From JAGPUQ01 sp036677085 (GTDB lineage Bacteria > Pseudomonadota > Gammaproteobacteria > Pseudomonadales > Porticoccaceae), in NCBI GenBank assembly GCA_036677085.1, contig JAKFFI010000017.1, positions 124,001 through 188,000 on the forward strand: a stretch of 64,000 nucleotides of DNA, read 5' to 3'. Positions within the stretch are counted from its first letter, which is position 1, and each line of letters begins with the position of its first letter. Position numbers and translations under genes: made by a program. The notes under the pieces were generated by a model. The model was not told where the DNA came from and searched no databases. It saw nothing but the letters and a program-made list of their open reading frames with translations. Shown one piece after another: positions 26,621-35,140 of this stretch.

Positions 26621-27838
26621 TCAGGGATTGCCCTGCGCCAGACAGCCCTGCAGCCCGCGGCGATAGCAGCCCGCCGCGCCGGCGTGGTCGCCGAGCCCGG
26701 TCAACACTTCCGCCAGTTCGGCCTGGATTTCCGGTCTGTCAGCCACGCGCAACGCACGCTCCAGATAATCCCGTCCCTTGCCCCAGATTCCCAGACGCCG
26801 GCAGAGCTGGCCCAGGGCCAGCAGCAGTTGCCACGACTCGCCCTGCCGACGCAGCCAGCCTTCCGCGACGCCCAGATGCCGGGGCAGTTCCGCGAGCGCT
26901 ACCCGGGACCAATCCAGCACCAGGTCCGGCTCCCAGTTCCGCTCCAGGTGCCGGCGCAACTCCACCTCCGCAGCGGCGGGATCCCCAAGTCTGGCAAGCG
27001 CCCCGGCATGGGACCGCAGGCATTCGCCCCGATGCTGATACTCGCGCGGTATCCGCTTCCACAGCTCAGCCAGCGCGGCCCGGTGTTGCGGCAGGAACTC
27101 GCCATCGGGATCGACCGAAAATCCTTTCAGCAAGCCGGAATATATCTGCAGCTCCAACGCGGCCAGCTCGTCGGGCGACGCCACCCGGGCGCGCCGCAAT
27201 CCCGGTAACAACCCGGCCAACCCGTCCCAGTCCTGTTGCCGGAGCAGGCAGTCCTGCAATCCGGCGAGCAAGCCGGGATGGTCGGCATGCACGGCCAGCG
27301 CCGCCCGCAACTGCTCCACCGCGCGAGCATCATCTCCACCGCGGGCCGACAGACGGGCTCGCATCAGCGCCAGAGCGGCGTTGTCCTCGGGCACTTCGCG
27401 CGCAGCCGCAACCAGAAGCTCCTCCGCCTCGGCCTGCTGACCCAGGCGCGCCGCCGCATCCGCGGCCAGGACATAGTTGAGCCCGGGAATTTCCGAGCGC
27501 GGCGCCGACTCCACCAGGGCGCTGCGGGCACGCGCCCAATGCCCTTCGTAAAAGTCGGCAAGCGCCACCATGACTGCACGCCGGCTGCGCTGCGCGTTGC
27601 GGTGGCGCTGCCTGCGCCAGGCGTTTAGCGCTGGCTGCGTCAACCCCTGCCACAGCAACTTCAATCCGTACCAGCCCAGCACGATGACGACCAACAGCAA
27701 TGCCGTCAGCCAGAGACTGAGCTGAACCATGCGATCGCCGATCACGATCAGGATGTAGCCACGCGCATAGTCGAGGCCCCAGTACACCACGCCACCCGCC
27801 AGCAGCATGGCCGCGAGGACCAGCAGTGCCTTTCTCAT
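26621..27838 (-). CDS. hemY: HemY-type TPR inner-membrane protein
   Basis: This 405-residue protein has two N-terminal transmembrane helices (about 5-25 and 40-63; the HemY_N region with WYGLKLLW) followed by a helical tetratricopeptide-like domain to the C-terminus. It is the gammaproteobacterial HemY, not the protoporphyrinogen oxidase of the same name. Its exact role in heme synthesis is not established. Its ATG overlaps the hemX stop (ATGA), closing hemCDXY. Confidence 0.93.
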   Translation of the reverse strand: MRKALLVLAAMLLAGGVVYWGLDYARGYILIVIGDRMVQLSLWLTALLLVVIVLGWYGLKLLWQGLTQPALNAWRRQRHRNAQRSRRAVMVALADFYEGHWARARSALVESAPRSEIPGLNYVLAADAAARLGQQAEAEELLVAAAREVPEDNAALALMRARLSARGGDDARAVEQLRAALAVHADHPGLLAGLQDCLLRQQDWDGLAGLLPGLRRARVASPDELAALELQIYSGLLKGFSVDPDGEFLPQHRAALAELWKRIPREYQHRGECLRSHAGALARLGDPAAAEVELRRHLERNWEPDLVLDWSRVALAELPRHLGVAEGWLRRQGESWQLLLALGQLCRRLGIWGKGRDYLERALRVADRPEIQAELAEVLTGLGDHAGAAGCYRRGLQGCLAQGNP

Positions 27839-28959
27839 CGTGGCGCCACCCCACCACCGTGCTGCCGGGCACTGGCCAGATATTCCCGCACACGCTCCCG
27901 GGAGGCAGTGATGTCGGGCAGCGTCAATGTCACGGGCTCGGCCTGTAGGCCGACCAGCTCGGCGCGCAACGCCGGCGTGCGGGGATCGAATCCGAAATGT
28001 GCATCCAGCAACTCCACCGCGCGCGCCAGGGAGTCGCGATAGATGCGCTCGTGGCGCTCCTGCACTGCAAGTTGCGCCTGTGACAGAATCAACTCTAGAT
28101 ATTGCTGCAGACGCGCTTCCTGAGCGTGGGAAAGCAGTGCGGGCGGCGGCGCATCGAGGGTGCGCACCCGCAGGTGTTCGGCGCTGAAGCGCCGCAGCGC
28201 CGCACCGGCGTTGCCCAGCAGCCGCGACCAGAAGCCGACCGGCGGCACCACATCCGCAGCGACGCCACCTGGGGCCGGCACCATCACCGGACGCGGCGCA
28301 GGGTTCAGGGTGGCTATAGCGGTCTGAAGTGCGCTCAAGCGCAGATAAAGGCCTTCGATATCGACGCTGCCAGCCAGCCTCAGCGCGGTCATATCCGCAA
28401 CCAATGCCGCCCGTACCGGATCGAGTCCGGGATCATTGAGCGGCGCCAGCAAGGCATCGGCGCGCTCCAGCAACGCCAGCGCGGACGCCGCCGACCGTGC
28501 TTCCCAAAGCCGCTGGCTGGCCAGTCGCAGCACGTGTTCAACTTCCATGACCGCGAGCACGTCGCTGTCCGGAGCCGCCGCCAGGCGCTCCCTTTTTTCA
28601 TGGTCGAGTCCGGCCCTGAGAGCAGTCAGCTCCGCCCGCAGCTGCTCGCGCTCCCGATCCTGGCTATCGAGCCGCCCGCGCAGCGCGCCCAGCTCTCCCG
28701 CCAGCGCCGCTACAGCGGCTGCGGTCGGCTCTGGCGCGGTCACCGGCGTCACCCGGGAATCGGCGGTCAGCCGGGACACGACCCTTTGTCCATACTGCTG
28801 CCATCCCAGATAACCGACCGTCGCGAGCGCCGCCAGCACCAACAGACGAACGCCCAGTTTGCGCGCCGGGGATCCTGCGCGCGGCGCGGCGGCACCCCCA
28901 TCATTCGTACCGACCACCGACTCCCCTCTCTCTCCGGCCACACCGGCTCCCGTTGTCAT
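27835..28959 (-). CDS. hemX: HemX-type membrane protein
   Basis: This 374-residue protein belongs to the gammaproteobacterial HemX family (called uroporphyrinogen-III C-methyltransferase in older databases although the SAM fold is absent). A short cytoplasmic N-terminus, one transmembrane helix (about 36-55), a coiled coil rich in Glu/Arg/Leu (about 75-125) and a helical periplasmic domain can be seen. ATG 28959 overlaps the hemD stop (TGA at 28958-28956), which decides the start; an 11-residue upstream extension is rejected. Confidence 0.93.
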   Translation of the reverse strand: MTTGAGVAGERGESVVGTNDGGAAAPRAGSPARKLGVRLLVLAALATVGYLGWQQYGQRVVSRLTADSRVTPVTAPEPTAAAVAALAGELGALRGRLDSQDREREQLRAELTALRAGLDHEKRERLAAAPDSDVLAVMEVEHVLRLASQRLWEARSAASALALLERADALLAPLNDPGLDPVRAALVADMTALRLAGSVDIEGLYLRLSALQTAIATLNPAPRPVMVPAPGGVAADVVPPVGFWSRLLGNAGAALRRFSAEHLRVRTLDAPPPALLSHAQEARLQQYLELILSQAQLAVQERHERIYRDSLARAVELLDAHFGFDPRTPALRAELVGLQAEPVTLTLPDITASRERVREYLASARQHGGGVAPR

Positions 28960-29738
28960 GTCCCCAATCGCTCGGGAGTGTACCAGCGGCACACCGCCTG
29001 CTCCATTTTCGCGGCGAGGGCGCTGGCGGCGATGAGGGGTTCAAAGCCCAGTCCGCGCGCGATGCCCGCCACCCGCGCGCCCGGCACCAGACAAACCAAG
29101 CGCGGTATCGAACCGCCTGCGCGCTCCCGGGCGCGATCCACGATCGGGCGCAACGCGCGCAACACTTCGCCGCTGTGGGTAACCAGCAACAGCGGACCGG
29201 GCGCCGCCAGCGCCGTGGACAGTTCCGGTTCCCAGCGTCGCTCCGGTACCCGCCGGTATACCTCGCAGTAATGCACACGGGCGCCGCGCGCGCGCAGGCC
29301 AGCGCGCAGCGCGTCGCGCCCGCCGGCGCCGCGAAAAATCACCAGCGTTTGCCCCTGGACAGCCTGCAACTCGGGCAATTTGAGGAGCCCTTCGGTATTG
29401 GCCTCGGATGGATGCCGGGCGGCGATGCCCCAGTCTTCGCGCAGTGCAGCGGCGGTCGCGGCGCCGACTGCGAAGATCGGCACGCGGGTCGGGAGCAAGC
29501 CCGCCGCGGCGAGTTGATCGAGCCCGTGACGGACGGCGTGGCGGCTGATAAATATCCAGCCGTCGGCGTCGGCCACCGTTACGGCGAGGTCCGCGTCCAG
29601 CGCGGGCCGGGATTCGATACCGAGCAGGGGAAAGGCATGCACATCCGCACCTCTGGCCGTCAGCCGTGCGGCCAGCGGATCGCCCGGTCGCGCGCTGCGC
29701 AATATCAGCACCCGCAACCCGGCGAGGGAAGCGGTCAC
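28956..29738 (-). CDS. hemD: Uroporphyrinogen-III synthase
   Basis: This 260-residue cytoplasmic enzyme cyclises and inverts ring D of hydroxymethylbilane to form uroporphyrinogen III. The family is poorly conserved, but the two-lobe pattern is visible: VLILRSARPGDPLAARL at the start, WIFISRHAVRHGLDQL, the FAVGAATAAALRE segment and LLLVTHSGEVLRAL. The start is GTG 29738, overlapping the hemC stop in a GTGA arrangement. Confidence 0.93.
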   Translation of the reverse strand: MTASLAGLRVLILRSARPGDPLAARLTARGADVHAFPLLGIESRPALDADLAVTVADADGWIFISRHAVRHGLDQLAAAGLLPTRVPIFAVGAATAAALREDWGIAARHPSEANTEGLLKLPELQAVQGQTLVIFRGAGGRDALRAGLRARGARVHYCEVYRRVPERRWEPELSTALAAPGPLLLVTHSGEVLRALRPIVDRARERAGGSIPRLVCLVPGARVAGIARGLGFEPLIAASALAAKMEQAVCRWYTPERLGT

Positions 29739-30664
29739 CGCACCTGCGCCAGCAAGGCGCCCGCACCCTGTGCGAGCAGCGCTTCCGCAAGCTGGCTACC
29801 CAGCGCCTCCGCGCGCATGGGGTCACCACGAATTTCGTCGCACAACAGCCGCGACCCGTCCACCGCTCCCACCAGAGCGCGCAGATGCAACTGCCCGGTT
29901 GCGTCCAACTCACCGTAGCACGCGATGGGCACCTGACAGCCGCCCTGTAGATGGCGGTTGACCGCACGCTCGGCGTCCACACAGATGGTGGTCGCCGCAT
30001 CGGCCAGTGGCGCAACCAGCGCCTGGACCCGCTCATCGTCGAGGCGACACTCGATGCCGAGAGCGCCCTGCCCGGCCGCCGGCAGCGATACTTCCGGCGC
30101 CAGGCGTGCCGCAATGCGTCCGGCGAAACCGAGCCGCAGCAGACCGGCGCTGGCCAGGATCAGGACATCAAAGTCGCCCCGATCCAGGCGCGCAAGGCGG
30201 GTGTTGACGTTGCCGCGCACCTCGCGCACATCAAGGTGCGGAAACCGCGCCAGTAGCTGGCAGCGCCGGCGCAGGCTGGCGGTGCCGACGCGGACACCCG
30301 GGGGCAATTCGTCCAGTGCGCGCCATTGCCCGCCGACCAGGGCATCGCTGGGATCTTCCCGAGCACAGATCGCCGCCAATCCCAGACCGGGCGGAAAATC
30401 CATGGGCACGTCCTTCATGGAATGCACCGCGAGGTCGGCGTCGCCGACCAGCAGCGCCTGCTCCAACTCCTTCACGAACAGTCCCTTGCCGCCGACCGCC
30501 GCGAGGGATCGATCCAGCAGGCGATCGCCCTGGGTGGTGAAACCCAGAATTTCGACCGCTACGGCAGCACCATGGACGCGTTCGAGCTGGGCCTTGATAT
30601 GGTGGGCTTGCCAAAGCGCGAGGGGACTTTCGCGGGTGGCGATACGCAGGCGCTGGGGTGACAT
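29735..30664 (-). CDS. hemC: Hydroxymethylbilane synthase
   Basis: This 309-residue enzyme polymerises four porphobilinogen units on a dipyrromethane cofactor attached to the Cys in HLQGGCQVPIACYG. Other signatures: RIATRESPLALWQAHHI, HSMKDVPMDFPPGL (catalytic Asp region) and RVGTASLRRRCQLLARFPHL. ATG 30664 has no obvious Shine-Dalgarno. The gene follows algR by 17 bp, as in Pseudomonas, where algZ-algR-hemC are adjacent. Confidence 0.97.
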   Translation of the reverse strand: MSPQRLRIATRESPLALWQAHHIKAQLERVHGAAVAVEILGFTTQGDRLLDRSLAAVGGKGLFVKELEQALLVGDADLAVHSMKDVPMDFPPGLGLAAICAREDPSDALVGGQWRALDELPPGVRVGTASLRRRCQLLARFPHLDVREVRGNVNTRLARLDRGDFDVLILASAGLLRLGFAGRIAARLAPEVSLPAAGQGALGIECRLDDERVQALVAPLADAATTICVDAERAVNRHLQGGCQVPIACYGELDATGQLHLRALVGAVDGSRLLCDEIRGDPMRAEALGSQLAEALLAQGAGALLAQVR

Positions 30665-30681
30665 GCAGGGTGCGACCGTAC

Positions 30682-31419
30682 TCAGATTTGATCGAGCAAT
30701 TTCTTGAGGCCGACGATATGCCGGCGGCTGACCTGGGGCCTGATATCGAGATCCCGCAAGCGCACAAAATTCTGGCCATCGTGATTGCGATCCAGGCCTT
30801 CGATGTGCGCTATCGACACCAGCGCATTGCGATGCACGCGGATGAAGCGCCCTTCGAACTCCTGCTCCAGGTCCCGCAAGGTCTCATCGAGCAGGGACTC
30901 ACTGTCGCCATGATACGCGGTGACGTATTTGTGGTCGGCCTGAAACAGCGCCACTTCCGCCACCGGTACCAGATCCAGGCCGCGCCGGTTGCGCGCCGTG
31001 ATGTGGGTGCGTCCGTCCAGCATCATCCCCGGCAACTGCCGCAGCTCCGCGAGTTGCGCCTTGTTGATGCGTCGCGCGCGATTGAGGGCTGCGGCCAGGT
31101 CCGCTTGTCGCACCGGCTTGAGCAAATAGCCGACCGCCTGGGAGGAGAATGCCTCCACTGCATAATCGCCGTAGGCAGTGCAGAAGATCACCGCCGGCGG
31201 CGGGTCCAGCTCGGCCAGATACTGCGCGGCGGCGAGACCGTCCATGCCCGGCATGCGCACATCCATCAACACCACGTCTGGACTCAGGTCGCGCGCCATC
31301 CGCACCGCTTCCTGACCGTGGCCGGCCTGACCGATGATGCGGAACCCGCCGAGCGCCAGCACCATGCGCGCCAGGCGCTCCCGCGCCAGAGGCTCATCGT
31401 CGACAATCACTACGTTCAT
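30682..31419 (-). CDS. algR: LytTR-family response regulator AlgR
   Basis: This 245-residue transcription factor has an N-terminal receiver domain (acidic VDDEPLARERL, phospho-acceptor Asp in VLMDVRMPGMDG near residue 54, conserved Thr in FCTAYGDYAVEAF and Lys in YLLKPVR) and a C-terminal LytTR DNA-binding domain (about 140-240). In Pseudomonas, AlgR governs alginate and type IV pilus (fimU-pilE) genes; both algC and pil genes occur in this window. It lies 10 bp downstream of the sensor gene and upstream of hemC. Confidence 0.95.
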   Translation of the reverse strand: MNVVIVDDEPLARERLARMVLALGGFRIIGQAGHGQEAVRMARDLSPDVVLMDVRMPGMDGLAAAQYLAELDPPPAVIFCTAYGDYAVEAFSSQAVGYLLKPVRQADLAAALNRARRINKAQLAELRQLPGMMLDGRTHITARNRRGLDLVPVAEVALFQADHKYVTAYHGDSESLLDETLRDLEQEFEGRFIRVHRNALVSIAHIEGLDRNHDGQNFVRLRDLDIRPQVSRRHIVGLKKLLDQI

Positions 31420-31429
31420 GGCGCTTCCC

Positions 31430-32512
31430 TCACCAGGCCAGTGGATAACTCAGTGTCGTCACATAGTGCTCGCCGTCAGTCAGAAACTCGACGCGGGCAC
31501 GAGGTCCGAAGTGCGCTTCCAGACGCCGCCGGACATTGTCCATTGCCGACTTGCTGCCCTTATTATGCCGCATGCGCGGATTGAAGGGATTGCGCACCGA
31601 GATGGTCACCCGGTCGCCGGCCCGCCGCACGCGGATCTCCACGGAACCCCCCGCCGGGAGTAACTGAATGCCGTGGTAAACGGCATTTTCGAGCACCGGC
31701 TGCAACGACAGGCAGGGAATCTGTACGCCGGCCCCGTAATCACCGATCTCCCACTCGGTGCGCAGGCGATCACCCAGGCGCATTTTTTCGATGGCCATGT
31801 AACTGCGACACAGCGCCAGCTCTTCGCGCAACGGTACCAGCGTTTGAGCGTCGCTGAGGGCACGGCGGAACAGATCGGAAAGATCTTCAACTACCCGCTC
31901 GGCCTTTTCGGGGTCGGAGCCGATCAGGCTGGCGATCATGTTCATGCTGTTGAACAAAAAATGCGGTCGAATCCGCGCCTGCAACGCCTGAATGCGCGCT
32001 TCCAGTTCGGCGCGTTGCTGGATCCGCAATTGCTGCTGCAAGTAGAGATACCGCAGCAGAATGCCGGCGGGTATCGCGGTCACCACCACCACATTCAGCG
32101 CACGGCCAAACCCGAACACTCCGCCGAGACTCCAGGCCACCACATAATCCGCCGCGACGCCAACCACGAACGCGACCGCCAATACCAGGCCAAAACTGAT
32201 GACGGCGCTCCAGGTGTAGCGCACCCCGATGAGCCAGCGATTGCATTCGCAGAGTACCAGTACACTCAACAGTGCAATCCAGATCGCCATGAACGCAATG
32301 TTGCCAAACCCCAGCCAGTCGAAATTTTCGATACCGGAACGGGCAACCGCCATCAGCACCGACAACAGCAACGAAATGACGATGACCGCCAGCAGGCCCT
32401 CGCCACGGCACAGATCCGGCAGAAAGTAGTCAACCTCGTACAAAGACACCGGCCGCCGCCGCGGCAGCCGTTTTTCATACTTTTCATACCAGCGCAAAAT
32501 TCGCTCCATCAT
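31430..32512 (-). CDS. algZ: Sensor histidine kinase AlgZ/FimS
   Basis: This 360-residue inner-membrane sensor of the HisKA_7TM-like/YehU (His_kinase) class has four hydrophobic segments (about 38-160), a coiled coil, the phospho-acceptor motif RPHFLFNSMN near residue 190 and an atypical HATPase with the N-box LQPVLENAVYHGIQ. It is the partner of AlgR. Divergent from argH, matching the Pseudomonas argH/fimS-algR order. Confidence 0.94.
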   Translation of the reverse strand: MMERILRWYEKYEKRLPRRRPVSLYEVDYFLPDLCRGEGLLAVIVISLLLSVLMAVARSGIENFDWLGFGNIAFMAIWIALLSVLVLCECNRWLIGVRYTWSAVISFGLVLAVAFVVGVAADYVVAWSLGGVFGFGRALNVVVVTAIPAGILLRYLYLQQQLRIQQRAELEARIQALQARIRPHFLFNSMNMIASLIGSDPEKAERVVEDLSDLFRRALSDAQTLVPLREELALCRSYMAIEKMRLGDRLRTEWEIGDYGAGVQIPCLSLQPVLENAVYHGIQLLPAGGSVEIRVRRAGDRVTISVRNPFNPRMRHNKGSKSAMDNVRRRLEAHFGPRARVEFLTDGEHYVTTLSYPLAW

Positions 32513-32531
32513 GCCGCCCTTGGTCCCGGTT

Positions 32532-32580
32532 TATAATACGCGCCTTCCTACTATCCAGCCGCACACCCTGCTGGTGTGCG
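32532..32580 (+). promoter_or_regulatory. argH promoter -10 and leader hairpin
   Basis: A consensus TATAAT lies at 32532-32537, with no good -35 at the expected distance. Downstream, CGCACACC at 32560-32567 and its exact complement at 32573-32580 form an 8-bp hairpin with a 5-nt loop, ending 23 nt before the argH start. The position fits a structured 5' leader. Confidence 0.5.
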
Positions 32581-32603
32581 CAAGTCGCAAACCCGGACAC
32601 CCT

Positions 32604-34019
32604 ATGAGCCAGGACAAACCCGTCAATCAGGCTTGGGGCGGCCGCTTCGGCGAAGCCACCGACGCCTTTGTGGCCCGCTTCACCGCCTCCGTCCGCTTCG
32701 ACCAACGCCTCTACCGCCACGATATCACCGGCTCCATCGCCCACGCCGAGATGCTGACGCGGGTCGGCGTGCTCGACCCTGCGGAACGCGATGCCATCGT
32801 CGCCGGCCTGGAGGCCATCGCCGCGCGGATCGGCGCCGGTCAGTTCACCTGGTCCGAAGCGCTCGAAGATGTGCACATGAACATCGAATCCGCGCTCACC
32901 GAGGCGATTGGCACCGCCGGCAAGAAGCTCCACACCGGGCGCTCCCGCAACGACCAGGTGGCCACCGACATCCGCCTCTGGCTGCGCGACGAGATCGACG
33001 CCATCCTGGCGGAAATCAACCGCCTGCAGCAGGCCCTGGTGGCGGTCGCCGAGCGTGAGGCCGACACCATCATGCCCGGCTTCACCCATTTGCAGACCGC
33101 GCAGCCGGTGACTTTCGGCCATCACCTGATGGCCTGGTACGAAATGCTGGGGCGGGATCACGGGCGCTTGGTCGATTGCCGCAAGCGCCTGAACCGCTCG
33201 CCGCTGGGTGCCGCCGCGCTGGCCGGCACCAGCTATCCCATCGACCGTGACTACAGTGCGGCGCTGCTCGGCTTCGACGGACCCACCGCCAACTCCCTGG
33301 ATTCAGTCAGCGATCGCGATTTCGCCATCGAATTCTGCGCCGCCGCCAGCCTGCTGATGACACACCTGTCGCGCGCGTCCGAAGAACTGATCCTGTGGGC
33401 CTCGGCGCAATTCCGCTTCATCGACCTGCCCGACCGCTTCTGCACCGGCTCATCCATCATGCCCCAGAAAAAGAATCCCGACGTGCCGGAACTGGTGCGC
33501 GGCAAGACCGGCCGCGTCACCGGTCATCTGGTCGCCCTGCTCACCCTGATGAAGGGCCAGCCGCTCGCCTACAACAAGGACAATCAGGAGGACAAGGAGC
33601 CCCTGTTCGACACCGCCGACACGCTGCGCGACTGCCTGCGCGCCTTCGCCGACATGGTGCCCGCGCTGGAGGTCAATCGCACCGCCATGCACGCGGCGGC
33701 GCGCGCCGGCTATGCCACCGCCACCGACCTCGCCGACTATCTGGTGCGCAAGGGCCTGCCGTTCCGCGATGCCCACGAAGTGGTCGGCAAGGCGGTGGCC
33801 CATGGCATCGCCAACGGTCGGGATCTCGCCGATCTGTCGCTCGATGAGTTGCGCGCCTTCTCGCCTGCCATCGCCGGCGATGTCTTCGCCGTGCTCACGC
33901 TGGAAGGCTCCGTCGCCGCCCGCGATCACATCGGTGGTACCGCGCCCGCCCGGGTGCGCGCCGCGGTGGCACAGGCCCGCGCCGAACTCGCACGACGCAA
34001 CGCCCAGGCCAAGGACTGA
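32604..34019 (+). CDS. argH: Argininosuccinate lyase
   Basis: This 471-residue homotetrameric enzyme cleaves argininosuccinate to arginine and fumarate, the final step of arginine synthesis. It belongs to the fumarase/aspartase superfamily: signature GSSIMPQKKNPD near residue 285-296 with the catalytic Ser, HTGRSRNDQVATD, and TAQPVTFGHH with the catalytic His region. ATG 32604 gives the standard MSQDKPVNQAWGGRF start; the frame upstream crosses the divergent promoter. Confidence 0.97.
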   Translation: MSQDKPVNQAWGGRFGEATDAFVARFTASVRFDQRLYRHDITGSIAHAEMLTRVGVLDPAERDAIVAGLEAIAARIGAGQFTWSEALEDVHMNIESALTEAIGTAGKKLHTGRSRNDQVATDIRLWLRDEIDAILAEINRLQQALVAVAEREADTIMPGFTHLQTAQPVTFGHHLMAWYEMLGRDHGRLVDCRKRLNRSPLGAAALAGTSYPIDRDYSAALLGFDGPTANSLDSVSDRDFAIEFCAAASLLMTHLSRASEELILWASAQFRFIDLPDRFCTGSSIMPQKKNPDVPELVRGKTGRVTGHLVALLTLMKGQPLAYNKDNQEDKEPLFDTADTLRDCLRAFADMVPALEVNRTAMHAAARAGYATATDLADYLVRKGLPFRDAHEVVGKAVAHGIANGRDLADLSLDELRAFSPAIAGDVFAVLTLEGSVAARDHIGGTAPARVRAAVAQARAELARRNAQAKD

Positions 34020-34354
34020 GCCATACCGATGAACCATGGCTCGAAAGGATTCGAACGCCGCGACTTTTGGCCGCCGCACTGCTGATCGGTGCTGGCGCAC
34101 AGGCCGGTTACGGGCAGTTGATTGACGGGTTGGGAATGCGGCAGGGGTCATGCAGAGACTTTGACGGCCGGTCGCTGCGCTATCACCACAAACCTTGGCC
34201 ACAAAAATTCGCCACAAACATTTCACCGGCAAACGCTGGGCGGTCGAGCATGCTGCATGGAACGCGCATGCAGACCAAATCCTGATGGGTTTTGTCCACT
34301 TCCCTGCCGGCGCCTGCGGGCATTTTGGTACCCACTGGCGCCGGAAGTTTCCTG
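34020..34354. other. Intergenic stretch without a supported gene
   Basis: These 335 bp lie between the convergent argH and hydrolase genes. A short frame from about 34050 to 34285 begins with a signal-peptide-like RLLAAALLIGAGAQAGYG but continues into non-protein-like sequence and has no start with a ribosome site. It may be a remnant of a secreted-protein gene. I see no RNA gene or clear terminator. Confidence 0.4.
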
Positions 34355-35140
34355 TCAGCCCAGGCGACCAATCGCCTGAATCACGGCGGCAGTCTGCTCC
34401 AGCGGCAGCATATGTCCCGCCTTTTCGACCACGATCAGTTCGCTGCCGGCGATACCTTTCTTGAAGGCTTCGCCGTAGGGCAGCGGCGTCAGGCGATCGG
34501 ACTCGCCCCATACCAGCAGGGTTTTCGCCTGAATTCGGTAGAGGCGTTCGCTCAGGCCACGATCCGCGATCGGGAACAGGATCTTGCCGGCCATGCCGAG
34601 CTGGCGGGCGTTCTGCACCAGGAAATTTTGCAGAAAGGTGAGATCGGAAAAATCCGCGCCCGCCGTCATCATCGCGGCGCCAGCCTCGACATCGTGAAAC
34701 AGCACGGCCGGTAATTCATAGGGCACCATCGAGAAGATATCCGGCATCGGGTATTCATCCAGCCACAGACCGGCCGGGCACAGCAGGCACAGACGGTCGA
34801 TGTCGTGGGGTGCGATGGCGGCCATTTCCGCCGCCATCATGCCACCCATGGAGTGACCGACGACAATGGGTTTACGCAGCCCGAGCGCATCCATCACATC
34901 GTAGCTGTGCAGGGTGAAATCGAGCATGGTGCGAATACTCTCGCACTCGTCGGACGCGCCGTAACCCGGCAGCAGAGGTGCATGCACGCGGTATTTCTGC
35001 GCGAGCGCGGTCAGAAAGGGATCGTCGGCAGTGATGCCACCGGCGCCGTGGAGGAAGAACAGATCCGGGCCGGTGCCGCCACTCAGAACATCGACCACGG
35101 CGTGATGAGTCTTGATTTTGTTCAGGCTCAGGGCAGTCAT
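34355..35140 (-). CDS. Alpha/beta hydrolase
   Basis: This 261-residue alpha/beta-hydrolase-fold protein has an oxyanion HGAGG motif, nucleophile elbow GHSMGG (Ser near 100), acid GESDRLTP (Asp near 210) and catalytic His in EKAGHMLPLE. Ring-cleavage product hydrolases, lactonases and esterases share this layout, so the substrate cannot be named. ATG 35140 overlaps the stop of the LLM oxidoreductase gene by 1 nt (TGATG), with GGAGG 9 nt upstream, so the two are coupled and probably act in one pathway; oxygenation then hydrolysis is an attractive but unproved order. Confidence 0.88.
   Translation of the reverse strand: MTALSLNKIKTHHAVVDVLSGGTGPDLFFLHGAGGITADDPFLTALAQKYRVHAPLLPGYGASDECESIRTMLDFTLHSYDVMDALGLRKPIVVGHSMGGMMAAEMAAIAPHDIDRLCLLCPAGLWLDEYPMPDIFSMVPYELPAVLFHDVEAGAAMMTAGADFSDLTFLQNFLVQNARQLGMAGKILFPIADRGLSERLYRIQAKTLLVWGESDRLTPLPYGEAFKKGIAGSELIVVEKAGHMLPLEQTAAVIQAIGRLG

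Noticed and set aside
34067..34285. 72-residue frame with a signal-like start downstream of argH
   Set aside because: It begins at TTG without a ribosome site, and the sequence after the first 20 residues is not protein-like.
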